Source of the DNA: Deminuibacter sp966424055
GTDB taxonomy: Bacteria; Bacteroidota; Bacteroidia; Chitinophagales; Chitinophagaceae
Assembly: GCA_966424055.1 (NCBI GenBank)
Contig: CBJLMB010000021.1
Location: forward strand, 35,989-99,988
Direction: 5' to 3'
Length of the DNA: 64,000 bases
The translations under genes were made by a program, and so were the position numbers. This document shows, one piece after another, positions 34,776-43,188 of this stretch. How positions within the stretch are numbered: position 1 is the first letter of the stretch; every line of letters begins with the position of its first letter. The notes under the pieces were generated by a model, which made no database searches, had not been told where the DNA came from, and saw only the letters and a program-made list of their open reading frames with translations.

Positions 34776-36611
34776 TTAACCAGGTATCGCTACCGCCAGC
34801 AGGTACCAGGTGGTATGCGGCAGCCATTGTTCGGCCCATCGCCAGTCATCATCCTTCCCTGTTTGGAGATAAGAAAGATTGAAATCGATATCATCTTTAT
34901 TCTTCAACCCTGCAGTGATCCCGTTCACAATACCGCCGGGCGCATTGGTATATTCAAAAGTGCCAAAGAAACCATAGACCGGATTGTTATGTCCTGAACC
35001 TTGCAGCATACAAGCATCATAGGGGTTCAGGCCGAGTATCCAGTTCAGCTGATCCCAGGCAAAGGTTTGCAACTGATGACTGAACACTGTATCTGTTTTA
35101 AAATAAGGCAATGCCATGCGCGCAGCAGCTGCCATAGAAGCCAGCCGTGCATTTTCGCCCTGCCACCAGGGTGCGGTTTCTGCAGTATGCGGGAAGAAAA
35201 AAGCGCTGTACCTGCTCCCGGTTGTATCCTGCACCAGCTGCCGGCTATAACCAAAAGGGTTGCCGACTTCTTTTGTGATCTGCAATTCATGCTGCAACGA
35301 ACGCTTTACCGTGGCAAGAATTTTTTCCTGCATAGCATCACCGGCAACCTCAGCATAGGCCAGCAAACTAACCACCGGAAGCCCCGCATCGGCAGGATGA
35401 AAGAACGGACGGTCTCCATTGCCTGCCTGCCAGTAATCCCGGTAATTTTTCCAGGAAGCCAGCCTGGCCATCAGTTGTGCAGCCCTTTTTTCTGCATAGC
35501 TGCGGTACATTTCTTTGCCTGTGGCTTTATATAATTCTGTTGCCGCCAGCAGTGCACAATAATCATCCAGTATATTTTCCTTGCCGTCAGTACACATTGC
35601 AGGATTGTTCTTTTCAAGAAAAGCAAAAGCCTTTTCAGCAGCTTTCAGGTAGTCAGCAGCAGTGTATTCGCCCGATACAGGGAAGCCGGAAGCCTTTGCC
35701 AGTGCTGCGATAGCCACCCCTCCACCCGACCGGAAACTTACCTGGTAAGCGGCTGCTTCATGCTGGCGGAATGAATCGGCCTGCAATGTTTGATCACTGG
35801 ATTTTTTGATGATAAATCCATTCCCCTCCGTACTGATACGCCTGTCGGCCGGCAGCTTGCCGGGGCCCGGCGCATTCACCGAGCGGTAAAACGACCCTCC
35901 GGGCACCTGCACTCTTACCAGGTAATCGGCGCCATACAATGCTTCATCCAGTATCCGGCGCAGGTATTGCCTGAAGGAAGGATTGTTTCTTTTTGCCAGC
36001 AGTTCATACACTTTGAACAATCCCCAGTCTGTTAAACTGATCTGCTGTGGATTGAAATAGTTGGAGAAAGAAAGATGCGACAGATGCTTGCCGTAATCGC
36101 CGGTGGCATCATACCATCCGCCATGTACATCTGCAGTACCCGGCTTGCCGGAAAATGGCAGCGCCCGATCTGCTTTATCGAGCAAGCCGGAACTGCGCTG
36201 CCCTTTAAAATAGTACACCACATCCGAAACAGTATGTTGCTCCAGCAGGTTGTCTTCAACAACAAACGGATAAGATTGTACAGTGTTGCCATCAGCAGTA
36301 TTGACCACTAAACGGTAGGCACCTTTTGTGCGCAGGGCGGAGAAATCAAGCGTCCAGAACTGCCAGTTCTTCCATTGTGATACTGCGCCGCTGTACACCG
36401 GCTTACCCGAGTAAACAGTTTGGCCATCGGCAGTATTGACAACCTGGAAAGCCGGGAGTTTTATTAACCGGTCGGCTTCCACTACCGCATTTTTGGGCGC
36501 TGTGGTTTCATACCCTATGTGATTGGTGAGCACGGTGATTTTTTGCGCAGGCAGCAGCAAGGGCAGGCAACCTGCCAGCAAGGCAACAGTTTTTTTAGCG
36601 ATGGTATACAT
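34776..36611 (-). CDS. Glycoside hydrolase family 9 (611 aa)
   Basis: Residues 1-22 are a signal peptide. Residues 25-115 form the Ig-like CelD_N domain (ITVLTNHIGYETTAPKNAVV). The catalytic domain carries GGWYDATGDYGKH (the DAGD-type acid-base site with an extra Thr) and, near the end, NWILGLNPYDACMLQGSG and NAPGGIVNGITAG. GH9 enzymes cut beta-1,4 glucans or glucosaminides. The neighbouring acetyltransferase-like gene (48 bp upstream on the same strand) suggests a role in amino-sugar polymers, but the substrate is not readable. The usual C-terminal Glu is probably in DWRWAEQW. Confidence 0.85.
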   Translation of the reverse strand: MYTIAKKTVALLAGCLPLLLPAQKITVLTNHIGYETTAPKNAVVEADRLIKLPAFQVVNTADGQTVYSGKPVYSGAVSQWKNWQFWTLDFSALRTKGAYRLVVNTADGNTVQSYPFVVEDNLLEQHTVSDVVYYFKGQRSSGLLDKADRALPFSGKPGTADVHGGWYDATGDYGKHLSHLSFSNYFNPQQISLTDWGLFKVYELLAKRNNPSFRQYLRRILDEALYGADYLVRVQVPGGSFYRSVNAPGPGKLPADRRISTEGNGFIIKKSSDQTLQADSFRQHEAAAYQVSFRSGGGVAIAALAKASGFPVSGEYTAADYLKAAEKAFAFLEKNNPAMCTDGKENILDDYCALLAATELYKATGKEMYRSYAEKRAAQLMARLASWKNYRDYWQAGNGDRPFFHPADAGLPVVSLLAYAEVAGDAMQEKILATVKRSLQHELQITKEVGNPFGYSRQLVQDTTGSRYSAFFFPHTAETAPWWQGENARLASMAAAARMALPYFKTDTVFSHQLQTFAWDQLNWILGLNPYDACMLQGSGHNNPVYGFFGTFEYTNAPGGIVNGITAGLKNKDDIDFNLSYLQTGKDDDWRWAEQWLPHTTWYLLAVAIPG

Positions 36612-36659
36612 GAGTTATGCTTTTCTGTTTATCAGGCGTTTCGTACAAATACAGGCAGG

Positions 36660-37850
36660 TTATATTTTCAGCCGGATATGTTTTTTCTCCATCCAGCCGG
36701 TGAGCAATACCAGCAAACAGGCCACCAGGGCAGAGCGGATCATACCACCAGTTCCTTCATTCAAAAAAAGCGGGTATGTAAAATGCACCAGTTTATAAAA
36801 TGAATAGAGAAAATAAGGCAACAGGTAGCAGGTAAGCGCACTGGTGCCTGCCGGCAGTATAAGGGAAAACCAGTGCTGCTTCTTCCGCCAATCTACCAGC
36901 CATACCAGTATACCGAATGCCAGTATGCTGATGCCTGTGCAAATGCCTACCCAGGCAGGTGTATCTTCAAGTTTGGCGATGCCGCCATAGGGCCGCACCC
37001 AAAAACCCCAGCCGATCAGTGCTGTACCAGCTACCGGCAATATTACCCCCAACCAACCTATTTTGTTTTTATCCGCCAGGCGGGTGTACAGGCAGGAAAT
37101 AACCACACCCATCATCGTAAAAGCAGGCATGGCGCCGCTACCAGCTATCCATATGTATTTTTTTATGGGATGCAGCCATTCCAGCCACCCGGCTTGCTCT
37201 CCCAGGCTGAACAACAGGAAGAAAACAGCTGCGGCCAGCTGTACTGCGAACGATCCCCGTGACAGTAAATAAATACCTGCGCAGATCAAATAAGCCCAGC
37301 CGATCAGCCCGAGTATACCCCACCAATATGGTTTCATCCAAACAGGATGTTCTGCATCGCCGCCTTTGAATACTGCAGCCATGATCAGCAGCAGCACGAT
37401 GCCCGATACTTGTAACAGGTACCGTTTGCTTTTGGATAAAAAAGAAGGATAGTCCAGCCATACCAGGAAAAACGCAGCGGTGACCAGTATTTCCCATATG
37501 GGCTTGGGCAGCCATGCTGCACTGCTGGTATACTGTTCCAGGTTCACATGAAAAAAGCCCATTACCAGCAGGGCCAGTGTACGCAACAATACATGCTTGG
37601 CAATCTCTTTAAAAGACCGTCCTTTTTTCTGTAGCTGCCCGATAGCCAGTGGAATAGAAAGCCCCACAATAAACAGGAAAGCAGGAAAAACCGTGTCTGC
37701 AAAACCCAGGCGGTCTTCTCCTTCTGCAGCATGCTTTATCCACAAGGGTACTTTCTCAACAGGATCGAGGTCGTTCACAAATACCATCAGCAGCATGGTG
37801 ATGGCACGGAACACATCAATGGAAGCAAGTCGTTTAATTACTGGCGGCAT
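36660..37850 (-). CDS. Membrane acetyltransferase-like protein (DUF5009/HGSNAT type, 396 aa)
   Basis: About ten membrane helices are visible. The N-terminus RLASIDVFRAITMLLMVFVNDLD matches the conserved start of heparan-alpha-glucosaminide N-acetyltransferase-like and DUF5009 proteins, which move acetyl groups across the inner membrane onto amino sugars. HAAEGEDRLGFADTVFPAFLFIVGLSIPLAIG holds the conserved F-P-FLFIVG block. It is transcribed ahead of the GH9 gene with a 48-bp gap, so both likely act on the same glycan. The acceptor is unknown. Confidence 0.82.
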   Translation of the reverse strand: MPPVIKRLASIDVFRAITMLLMVFVNDLDPVEKVPLWIKHAAEGEDRLGFADTVFPAFLFIVGLSIPLAIGQLQKKGRSFKEIAKHVLLRTLALLVMGFFHVNLEQYTSSAAWLPKPIWEILVTAAFFLVWLDYPSFLSKSKRYLLQVSGIVLLLIMAAVFKGGDAEHPVWMKPYWWGILGLIGWAYLICAGIYLLSRGSFAVQLAAAVFFLLFSLGEQAGWLEWLHPIKKYIWIAGSGAMPAFTMMGVVISCLYTRLADKNKIGWLGVILPVAGTALIGWGFWVRPYGGIAKLEDTPAWVGICTGISILAFGILVWLVDWRKKQHWFSLILPAGTSALTCYLLPYFLYSFYKLVHFTYPLFLNEGTGGMIRSALVACLLVLLTGWMEKKHIRLKI

Positions 37851-38033
37851 AAGAGCGATCAGCGGTTTTCAAAGATATAGAGTGTATTTTATCGGCTGCC
37901 TGTAACCATCTGGCATAACAAAATTTGTGCATGCCGAATGCATTGATTGTTTTTACGCTACCTGCTATGGCGATTTCAATTCGGAAAGCGGCCGGAGTTT
38001 TCGTAACTTTTATACAAATTCAAACAAATAACT

Positions 38034-38369
38034 ATGAAAAAGCTATTGTTTCTCTTCGCATTGCTTGCGATGGGTTTTGTGCTGCATGCACAAGACACGT
38101 CCATGAACAAAATGGACAACAAGGCCGGGAAGATGCATCACAAAATGAAAGATTGCGTGATGATGAAGGATGGTAAAATGGTGGTAATGAAAGGAGGCCA
38201 GACCATGGCGATGGACCAGGACATGACCATGTCTGATGGAACCGTGGTAACAAAAGACGGCACCGTTAAAAAATCAGGCGGTGAAACCTTGACCCTGAAA
38301 GACGGACAATGTGTTTTCATGAACGGCAAGATTGTCGACATGAAAATGAAGGGCATGAAAAAAGAGTAA
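38034..38369 (+). CDS. Met-rich exported protein with DUF6799-like repeats (111 aa)
   Basis: Residues 1-19 are a signal peptide ending in LHAQ. The mature protein is rich in Met, Lys, Asp and Gly, and repeats a unit of the form V-MKDGKMVVMKGG / TMSDGTVVTKDGTVK / LKDGQCVFMNGKIVD. Three hairpin-like copies are visible, as in DUF6799 proteins. Clustered Met and the single His pair (KMHHKM) could bind copper, but this is speculation. The gene stands alone, followed by a strong terminator. Confidence 0.75.
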   Translation: MKKLLFLFALLAMGFVLHAQDTSMNKMDNKAGKMHHKMKDCVMMKDGKMVVMKGGQTMAMDQDMTMSDGTVVTKDGTVKKSGGETLTLKDGQCVFMNGKIVDMKMKGMKKE

Positions 38370-38398
38370 ACGAGACAAATACGGAACTTATTGAACAG

Positions 38399-38426
38399 GG
38401 CCCGGCAATGCCGGGCCTTATTTTTT
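38399..38426 (+). terminator. Strong terminator after the Met-rich gene
   Basis: Stem GGCCCGGC (38399-38406) pairs with GCCGGGCC (38410-38417) around a 3-nt AAT loop and is followed by TTATTTTTT. It can serve both this gene and the converging ABC permease gene. Confidence 0.85.
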
Positions 38427-38448
38427 AATCAGGCCACACCACCTGCAG

Positions 38449-40811
38449 TTATTCTGTTCTCAGGCTTTTCACAGGGTTGGCCAGCGCTGCTTTTATTGCC
38501 TGAACACTGATGGTAAGTACGGCAATCAGCAATGCCGCCAGTCCGGCTATGGCAAATACCCACCAGCTGATGGTTATGCGGTAAGCATACCCCTGCAACC
38601 AGCTGTGCATTGCCCACCATGCCAGCGGAAAAGCGATAATGGCCGAAACAGTCACCAGCTGCAGAAAATCGCGCGATAACAATGCTGCAATGCCCTGCAC
38701 CGATGCGCCCAGCACTTTACGTATGCCTATTTCTTTTGTTCTGCGCTCTGCAGTGTATGCAGCCAGTCCAAATAAACCCAGGCAGGAAATAGCGATGGCC
38801 AGCGCGGCAAATATGCGCGACAGTTTCGTTTCCCTATCAGCATTTCACTTTTAAACAGGGCATTGAACTGATCGTCTACAAAATTGTATTCAAACGGGTA
38901 AGCAGGATTGTCTTTCCGCATTACCGCTCCTATTTTAGCCAGCGCAGCTTCGGTGGTAACATTGTTTTTTATGCGCACATACATCAGGGAGGCTTCTTTG
39001 GGATTACAGAAAAAAACCACGGGGTCGCTCTGCCCGTACATGTCCCCGTACACAAAATCTTTTACCACACCTATCACTTTGTAAGCCTGGTCATCTTCGC
39101 GCAGTATTTTTCCTACAGCAGATCCCTTGCCCATCATCCTGGCCAGCGATTCGGTAATCAGTACATTGCTGCTGTCGGCGGCGATGCTGCCAGCATTAAA
39201 TCCCCTGCCTTCGGCTATCTGCAAACCTGCGGTGGCAATAAATTCAGGACTGATCTGCCGGAATGATAACAGGATATCCTTACCAGGATCTTTTCCTTCC
39301 CAGCTCAGGCCTCCACCATTATTACCAATGTCCAGTGTATTAAAACTGTTCAGCGCCACATTTTCTACTGCACCGGTATTCAGCATGTCTTGTTTAATCG
39401 CTGCAAAATTTTTCTGCATATCGCCCCGCATATCCATTACCAGCAGGTTATCACGGTTATACCCCAGATCCCTGCTTTTAACATGTTGCACTTGCTGGTA
39501 AATAACAATGGTGCTAACGATCAGTACAATAGAAACAGTGAACTGCAGTACCACCAGCCCTTTACGTATAAACGCCGCACCGGATGCCCGCAGGGAAACA
39601 GATTTAAATACATGCACAGGATTAAAAGAGGAAAGGTATAAAGCAGGATAACTGCCTGAAACCAGTCCGCAAAGCAATGCGATCATTAACAGTGCCATGC
39701 AGTGCAGTGGTCGGTTAAGCGCCAATACCAGTTGCTTTTCTACCAGCAGGTTAAAAAATGGCAGCGTAATCCATATCATAACAGCGCCCAGCAACACGGC
39801 CAGTACTGACATCATCAAGGCTTCGCCCATAAACTGCAACAGCAGTAGTTTTCTTCCGGCACCCAGCACTTTGCGAACACCTACTTCCCTTGCTCTTTTT
39901 TCACTGCGTGCGGTAGACAGGTTCATGAAATTAATGCAGGCGATCACCAGGATGATCCAGGCAATAACGGCAAACAGGCGGATGTACTCGATACGGCCGC
40001 CAGCCTGTTTACCATCTTCAAACCGCGAACGCAGGCGCCAGTCGTTCATGCTGAATAAAAAGGGATTGGCAATAGCCCCAGCATCTTTCTTCTTTATAAA
40101 ATTATACAGCTGTTTGTTTATAGATGCAGCGCTGGCAGTGGGCTGCAGCTCAGCATAGGTAACAATACAATTGTTCCGCCAGTTTGTGGCGTTATCACTG
40201 TGGCGGAGGTAATTATCAAAAGAAGCGATCCAGTTGAAATGAAGGGTGCTATTTTCCGGCAGGTCTTTGATCACGCCGCTCACTATCATGCTTTCCGCAT
40301 TATTTACTCTCAGCAGTTTGCCGATCACATTTTTTTCTCCTCTGAAAAAATGGCCGGCCATTTTTTCGCTGATCACTATTTCATCGGGCCTTTGCAGGGC
40401 ATTCGCGGCTTTCCCCTGAACAAACTGCAGGGTAAACATGCTGAAAACAGATGAATCAGCATAACAGCCATTTTCAAAAACTGATTGCTCTCCCATGCTG
40501 AACAGGTAATTTTCTGATAAGGTGCGGCAGGTATTGGCAATACCCGGCAGTTCAGCCTTTATTGCAGGGGCAAATGGTACCGGTGTTGCACCAAAAGTGC
40601 GGGTTATACCATCATAGGTCTGGTTTTCCTGGATATAATACAGGCGGTCTTTTTTAAGAAATACATTGTCATAGTTCAGTTCATCTTCCATCCATAAAAA
40701 AATAAGCCCGGCACAGGCCACTCCTATAGCCAGCCCGGCAATATTGAGAAAACTATACGTTCTGTTCTTCCAGAGATTACGCAGCGTTGTTTTAAAATAG
40801 TTTTTGAACAT
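38449..40811 (-). pseudogene. MacB/FtsX-type ABC permease gene, frameshifted by a 5-bp duplication
   Basis: The protein starts at Met 40811 (MFKNYFKTTLRNLWKN) and has the family layout: N-terminal helix, a periplasmic MacB-core domain (about 45-280), three helices, a second periplasmic domain and a final helix bundle. At 38823-38832 the 5-mer GTTTC is tandemly repeated (GAAAC twice on the coding strand), which shifts the frame. Removing one copy restores IGKLSRIFAALAIAIS and gives one ORF of 785 codons. The last three helices (with KEIGIRKVLGAS) are thus lost in the present frame. No ATPase gene is next to it. Sequencing error is the main alternative. Confidence 0.85.
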
Positions 40812-41009
40812 AAGCTGAATTGAACAATAAAAAATAGTTCCCGGCAAAGGCATCATAAAAAGCGCCATTTATATTTTACACTGATAAACAGCTAGTTAAT
40901 TTTAACTATCCAATACGCACTGTCCGCTTTCAATACAGGTATTGTACGGTATAAATAGTATGCGATGCCACTGCAGGACTAAATTATTTTCAAAAAAAGG
41001 TGTAAAATA

Positions 41010-41040
41010 TTTGGACGTAAAAAATATATCTTCATCTTTG
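41010..41040 (+). promoter_or_regulatory. Strong Bacteroidota promoter of a tiny transcription unit
   Basis: TTTG at 41010-41013 is followed by exactly 19 nt and then CATCTTTG at 41033-41040, which differs from TAnnTTTG in one base. A start site near 41045-41047 is expected, giving an RNA of about 180 nt up to the terminator at 41226. Confidence 0.6.
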
Positions 41041-41074
41041 CATTGTTAAAGAATTTATAAAACAAAATAGCATT

Positions 41075-41167
41075 ATGCAACGCACAGTACTACAGATGGA
41101 GGCAAAAGGCTGGTCAAATCCTATTGTGGATTTTGCCACCTGCGGGGCAGGCTATATGGAAAGTTAA
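41075..41167 (+). CDS. 30-residue ORF or structured small RNA upstream of the Ro-like gene
   Basis: A 30-codon frame runs from ATG at 41075 to TAA at 41167 within a promoter-to-terminator unit of about 180 nt. The peptide would be polar with one Cys near the end (DFATCGAGYM). The RNA itself also folds: a 10-nt arm (41098-41107) pairs with 41131-41140 apart from one A-A mismatch, and CCTGC/GCAGG forms a tight hairpin at 41139-41151. It may be a small RNA, a peptide gene, or both. No RBS is obvious. Its location next to a Ro60-like gene makes an RNA product attractive. Confidence 0.4.
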   Translation: MQRTVLQMEAKGWSNPIVDFATCGAGYMES

Positions 41168-41196
41168 TTCTGAAACAGACTAACTGATTATATACG

Positions 41197-41226
41197 GCCC
41201 CGGCAGAAAGTCCGGGGCTTTTTTTT
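41197..41226 (+). terminator. Rho-independent terminator of the tiny unit
   Basis: A 7-bp GC stem (GCCCCGG with CCGGGGC, 41197-41203 and 41212-41218) with an 8-nt loop is followed by eight T bases. Confidence 0.9.
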
Positions 41227-41257
41227 CACCGTTCTTAAAAACCATCACCGGACAAAC

Positions 41258-41358
41258 CAGTTTCATCATGCAAATTAACCAGCAGTTCTCTTCAGTCAGC
41301 CGTACAGGATATGCAAGCATTGCTGTATATCCGGCCATGCTGAAGCTGCATGAAACTG
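41258..41358 (+). ncRNA. Candidate structured RNA (extended imperfect hairpin) upstream of the Ro-like gene
   Basis: Six helical blocks nest in one 101-nt hairpin: 41258-41266 with 41350-41358 (9 bp), 41282-41285 with 41346-41349, 41290-41295 with 41340-41345, 41299-41301 with 41333-41335, 41307-41312 with 41327-41332, and 41313-41315 with 41321-41323 closing a 5-nt loop. The 3' arm of the outer three helices is uninterrupted. A terminator follows at 41461-41497. Long stems with internal loops near a Ro-like gene recall Y RNAs. A 57-codon ORF (41268-41441) with normal codon use overlaps it, so a coding origin cannot be excluded. Confidence 0.4.
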
Positions 41359-41441
41359 ATGTTAACCTGGCAATGGCCAAATACGCTTTTGATATAATAA
41401 AGATTTATCACCGACCGTGGCTGAAGCCGGCGTGTAATTAA
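41268..41441 (+). CDS. Possible 57-residue protein overlapping the hairpin
   Basis: ATG CAA ATT AAC to TAA gives 57 residues with Leu mostly as CTG and a helix-forming stretch (HETDVNLAMAKYAFDIIK). It ends just before a strong terminator. No promoter box of the TTTG/TAnnTTTG type is visible directly upstream, so it may depend on read-through of the previous terminator. It is either a small protein of unknown function or chance coding across a structured RNA. Confidence 0.4.
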   Translation: MQINQQFSSVSRTGYASIAVYPAMLKLHETDVNLAMAKYAFDIIKIYHRPWLKPACN

Positions 41442-41460
41442 CGCCAGCAGTAAAAAGGGA

Positions 41461-41497
41461 AAGCCCGGTCGGAATCAATATCCAACCGGGCTTTTTT
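41461..41497 (+). terminator. Terminator before the Ro-like gene
   Basis: AAGCCCGGT (41461-41469) pairs with ACCGGGCTT (41485-41493), with three further pairs above one mismatch, and is followed by a T-run. It isolates the upstream RNA or ORF from the Ro-like gene. Confidence 0.9.
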
Positions 41498-41544
41498 GTA
41501 CCTGGTTATAAATGGCCCATACCGGCAAAAAGGAGGAAGCAACC

Positions 41545-43056
41545 ATGAAAATCAGATTTTTAAAACGATCACAAAGATTAACCAGGCATCATTACTCCCC
41601 GCAGGAGCCTGCCGGTGCAGTGGCAAGGGAACTGTACAGGGCTGTGGTAACCGCTGCATTGAACGACCAGTTTTATACAGTAGAAGATGCCCGGCTGCAA
41701 AACCTGCGCAGCCTGGTTGCCCGTAATGATCCCGCTTTTATCGCAGGGCTGGTGACACAGCTGGCTTCCATACCTGTTTTAAGGAATATCTGCTTTTTAC
41801 TGATCATTGAAATGGACCGGCAATACAGCAGCAATAACCTGATTAGCGCGTTGGTAGAGAAACAGGTACAACAGGCAGCAGATTTGGTTATACTGCTACA
41901 GTATTATACACTAGCACACAACAAAAAAAGTATGAAACAGGCCGGGCGGCTAAGCAAACAACTGCAAAAAGGCCTGCAAGCCGTTTGCCACCGTATTGAT
42001 ACACCCTGGCTGCAGAGCTGTGCACCGGAATGGAGGGAAAAATTAAAAGATGTTATTGAACTGATACAACCCAAACCCAAAGATGCAGCACAGGCACAAT
42101 TGTTTGCCCGTATAGTGAACAGTGAAATACCAGCCCATGTTCAATGGGAAGCAGAGCTGGAAATATTGAAACAACAGGCATTTGACAGCCGCGAAACAAG
42201 AGAAGCCGCTTTCAGTGAAAAATGGGAAGCGGTGATACGCAGTAATAACCTTACCGATGCAGCTTTACTGAAATACATTAAGAACATTGCCCGGCTACCA
42301 TTGAGTGCCGGAACAATGACAACCGTGTATAACCGTATTGGCACGATCGACAATCCCCTGTTGTCTCCATTCTGTTTCCTGCATCATTACAGGGAGCTGC
42401 TGCTGCAGGATGGTATTTATACCACTCCCCTGCTGGCCGCACTGGAACAGGCAGCACAGCGTAGCATGCAGTACATCCCCGGATTTAACAGGGATACAAA
42501 AGTGCTGGTGGCCGCCGATGTCAGCAGCAGTATGCTGCGGCATGTAAGTATCAAAAGCAAGGTGCAGAATTTTGATATTGCCCCACTACTGGCTTTATTA
42601 CTCCGGCATCATTGCGATGAGCTGACCACTGGCCTATTTGGTGATAAATGGAAAACCATTCACCTGCCTGCAGGCAGCGCCCTGGCAGCTACTGAAGCAT
42701 TTTACCGCAGGGAAGGCGAAGTGGGTTATGCAGCCAATGGCTACCTGGCTATCGATTACCTCCTGCGTCAGCAGAAAGTGGTTGATAAAATAATGCTGTT
42801 CACCGATTGCCCCTTGTGGAACAGCCGCGGCAGCGAACACCTTACCAGTTTATGGAAAAGCTATAAACAGCTGGCACCCGGTGCAAGTTTATACCTGTTC
42901 GACCTGGCAGGTTATGATAATACACCATTGCACCAGCTGCAGGATGATGTATTCCTGATAGCCGGCTGGAACGACCGCATATTCAATATACTGGCCGCAC
43001 TGGAACAGGAAGAGCAAGTGGTGAAAAAGGCTGCAGGCCTGGTATTCAGTCATTAA
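41545..43056 (+). CDS. Ro60-like RNA-binding protein: TROVE plus vWA domains (503 aa)
   Basis: The start at 41545 is chosen over 41512 because an AGGAGG box lies about 8 bp upstream, unusual in this genome. Residues about 5-290 are helical repeats matching the TROVE ring. The C-terminal vWA domain shows the metal site DVSSSM (Asp325) and MLFTDCPLW (Asp421). Ro proteins bind Y RNAs and misfolded or structured RNA in their ring, acting in RNA quality control with exonucleases. Two candidate structured RNAs lie directly upstream. RtcB or PNPase genes, frequent neighbours elsewhere, are absent here. A plain vWA scaffold protein is the weaker alternative. Confidence 0.8.
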   Translation: MKIRFLKRSQRLTRHHYSPQEPAGAVARELYRAVVTAALNDQFYTVEDARLQNLRSLVARNDPAFIAGLVTQLASIPVLRNICFLLIIEMDRQYSSNNLISALVEKQVQQAADLVILLQYYTLAHNKKSMKQAGRLSKQLQKGLQAVCHRIDTPWLQSCAPEWREKLKDVIELIQPKPKDAAQAQLFARIVNSEIPAHVQWEAELEILKQQAFDSRETREAAFSEKWEAVIRSNNLTDAALLKYIKNIARLPLSAGTMTTVYNRIGTIDNPLLSPFCFLHHYRELLLQDGIYTTPLLAALEQAAQRSMQYIPGFNRDTKVLVAADVSSSMLRHVSIKSKVQNFDIAPLLALLLRHHCDELTTGLFGDKWKTIHLPAGSALAATEAFYRREGEVGYAANGYLAIDYLLRQQKVVDKIMLFTDCPLWNSRGSEHLTSLWKSYKQLAPGASLYLFDLAGYDNTPLHQLQDDVFLIAGWNDRIFNILAALEQEEQVVKKAAGLVFSH

Positions 43057-43188
43057 GCAGGTATGATTTTTCTTTTTTATTATAAAAACACAATGTTATG
43101 TACTCAGTAAATAATAATAATAATGCCGTGATCACTTTCTACAGGCATAGCTGATCGTATTAAACAATCATCCACTAACAACAAATAC

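Noticed and set aside
36519..36803. Two overlapping plus-strand frames at the end of the HGSNAT-like gene
   Set aside because: Both lie across the GH9/acetyltransferase junction, opposite real genes, and have no coherent features.
41180..41380. 66-residue minus-strand frame
   Set aside because: It runs over the terminator and the hairpin of the Ro locus. The structure explains the openness better than a gene.
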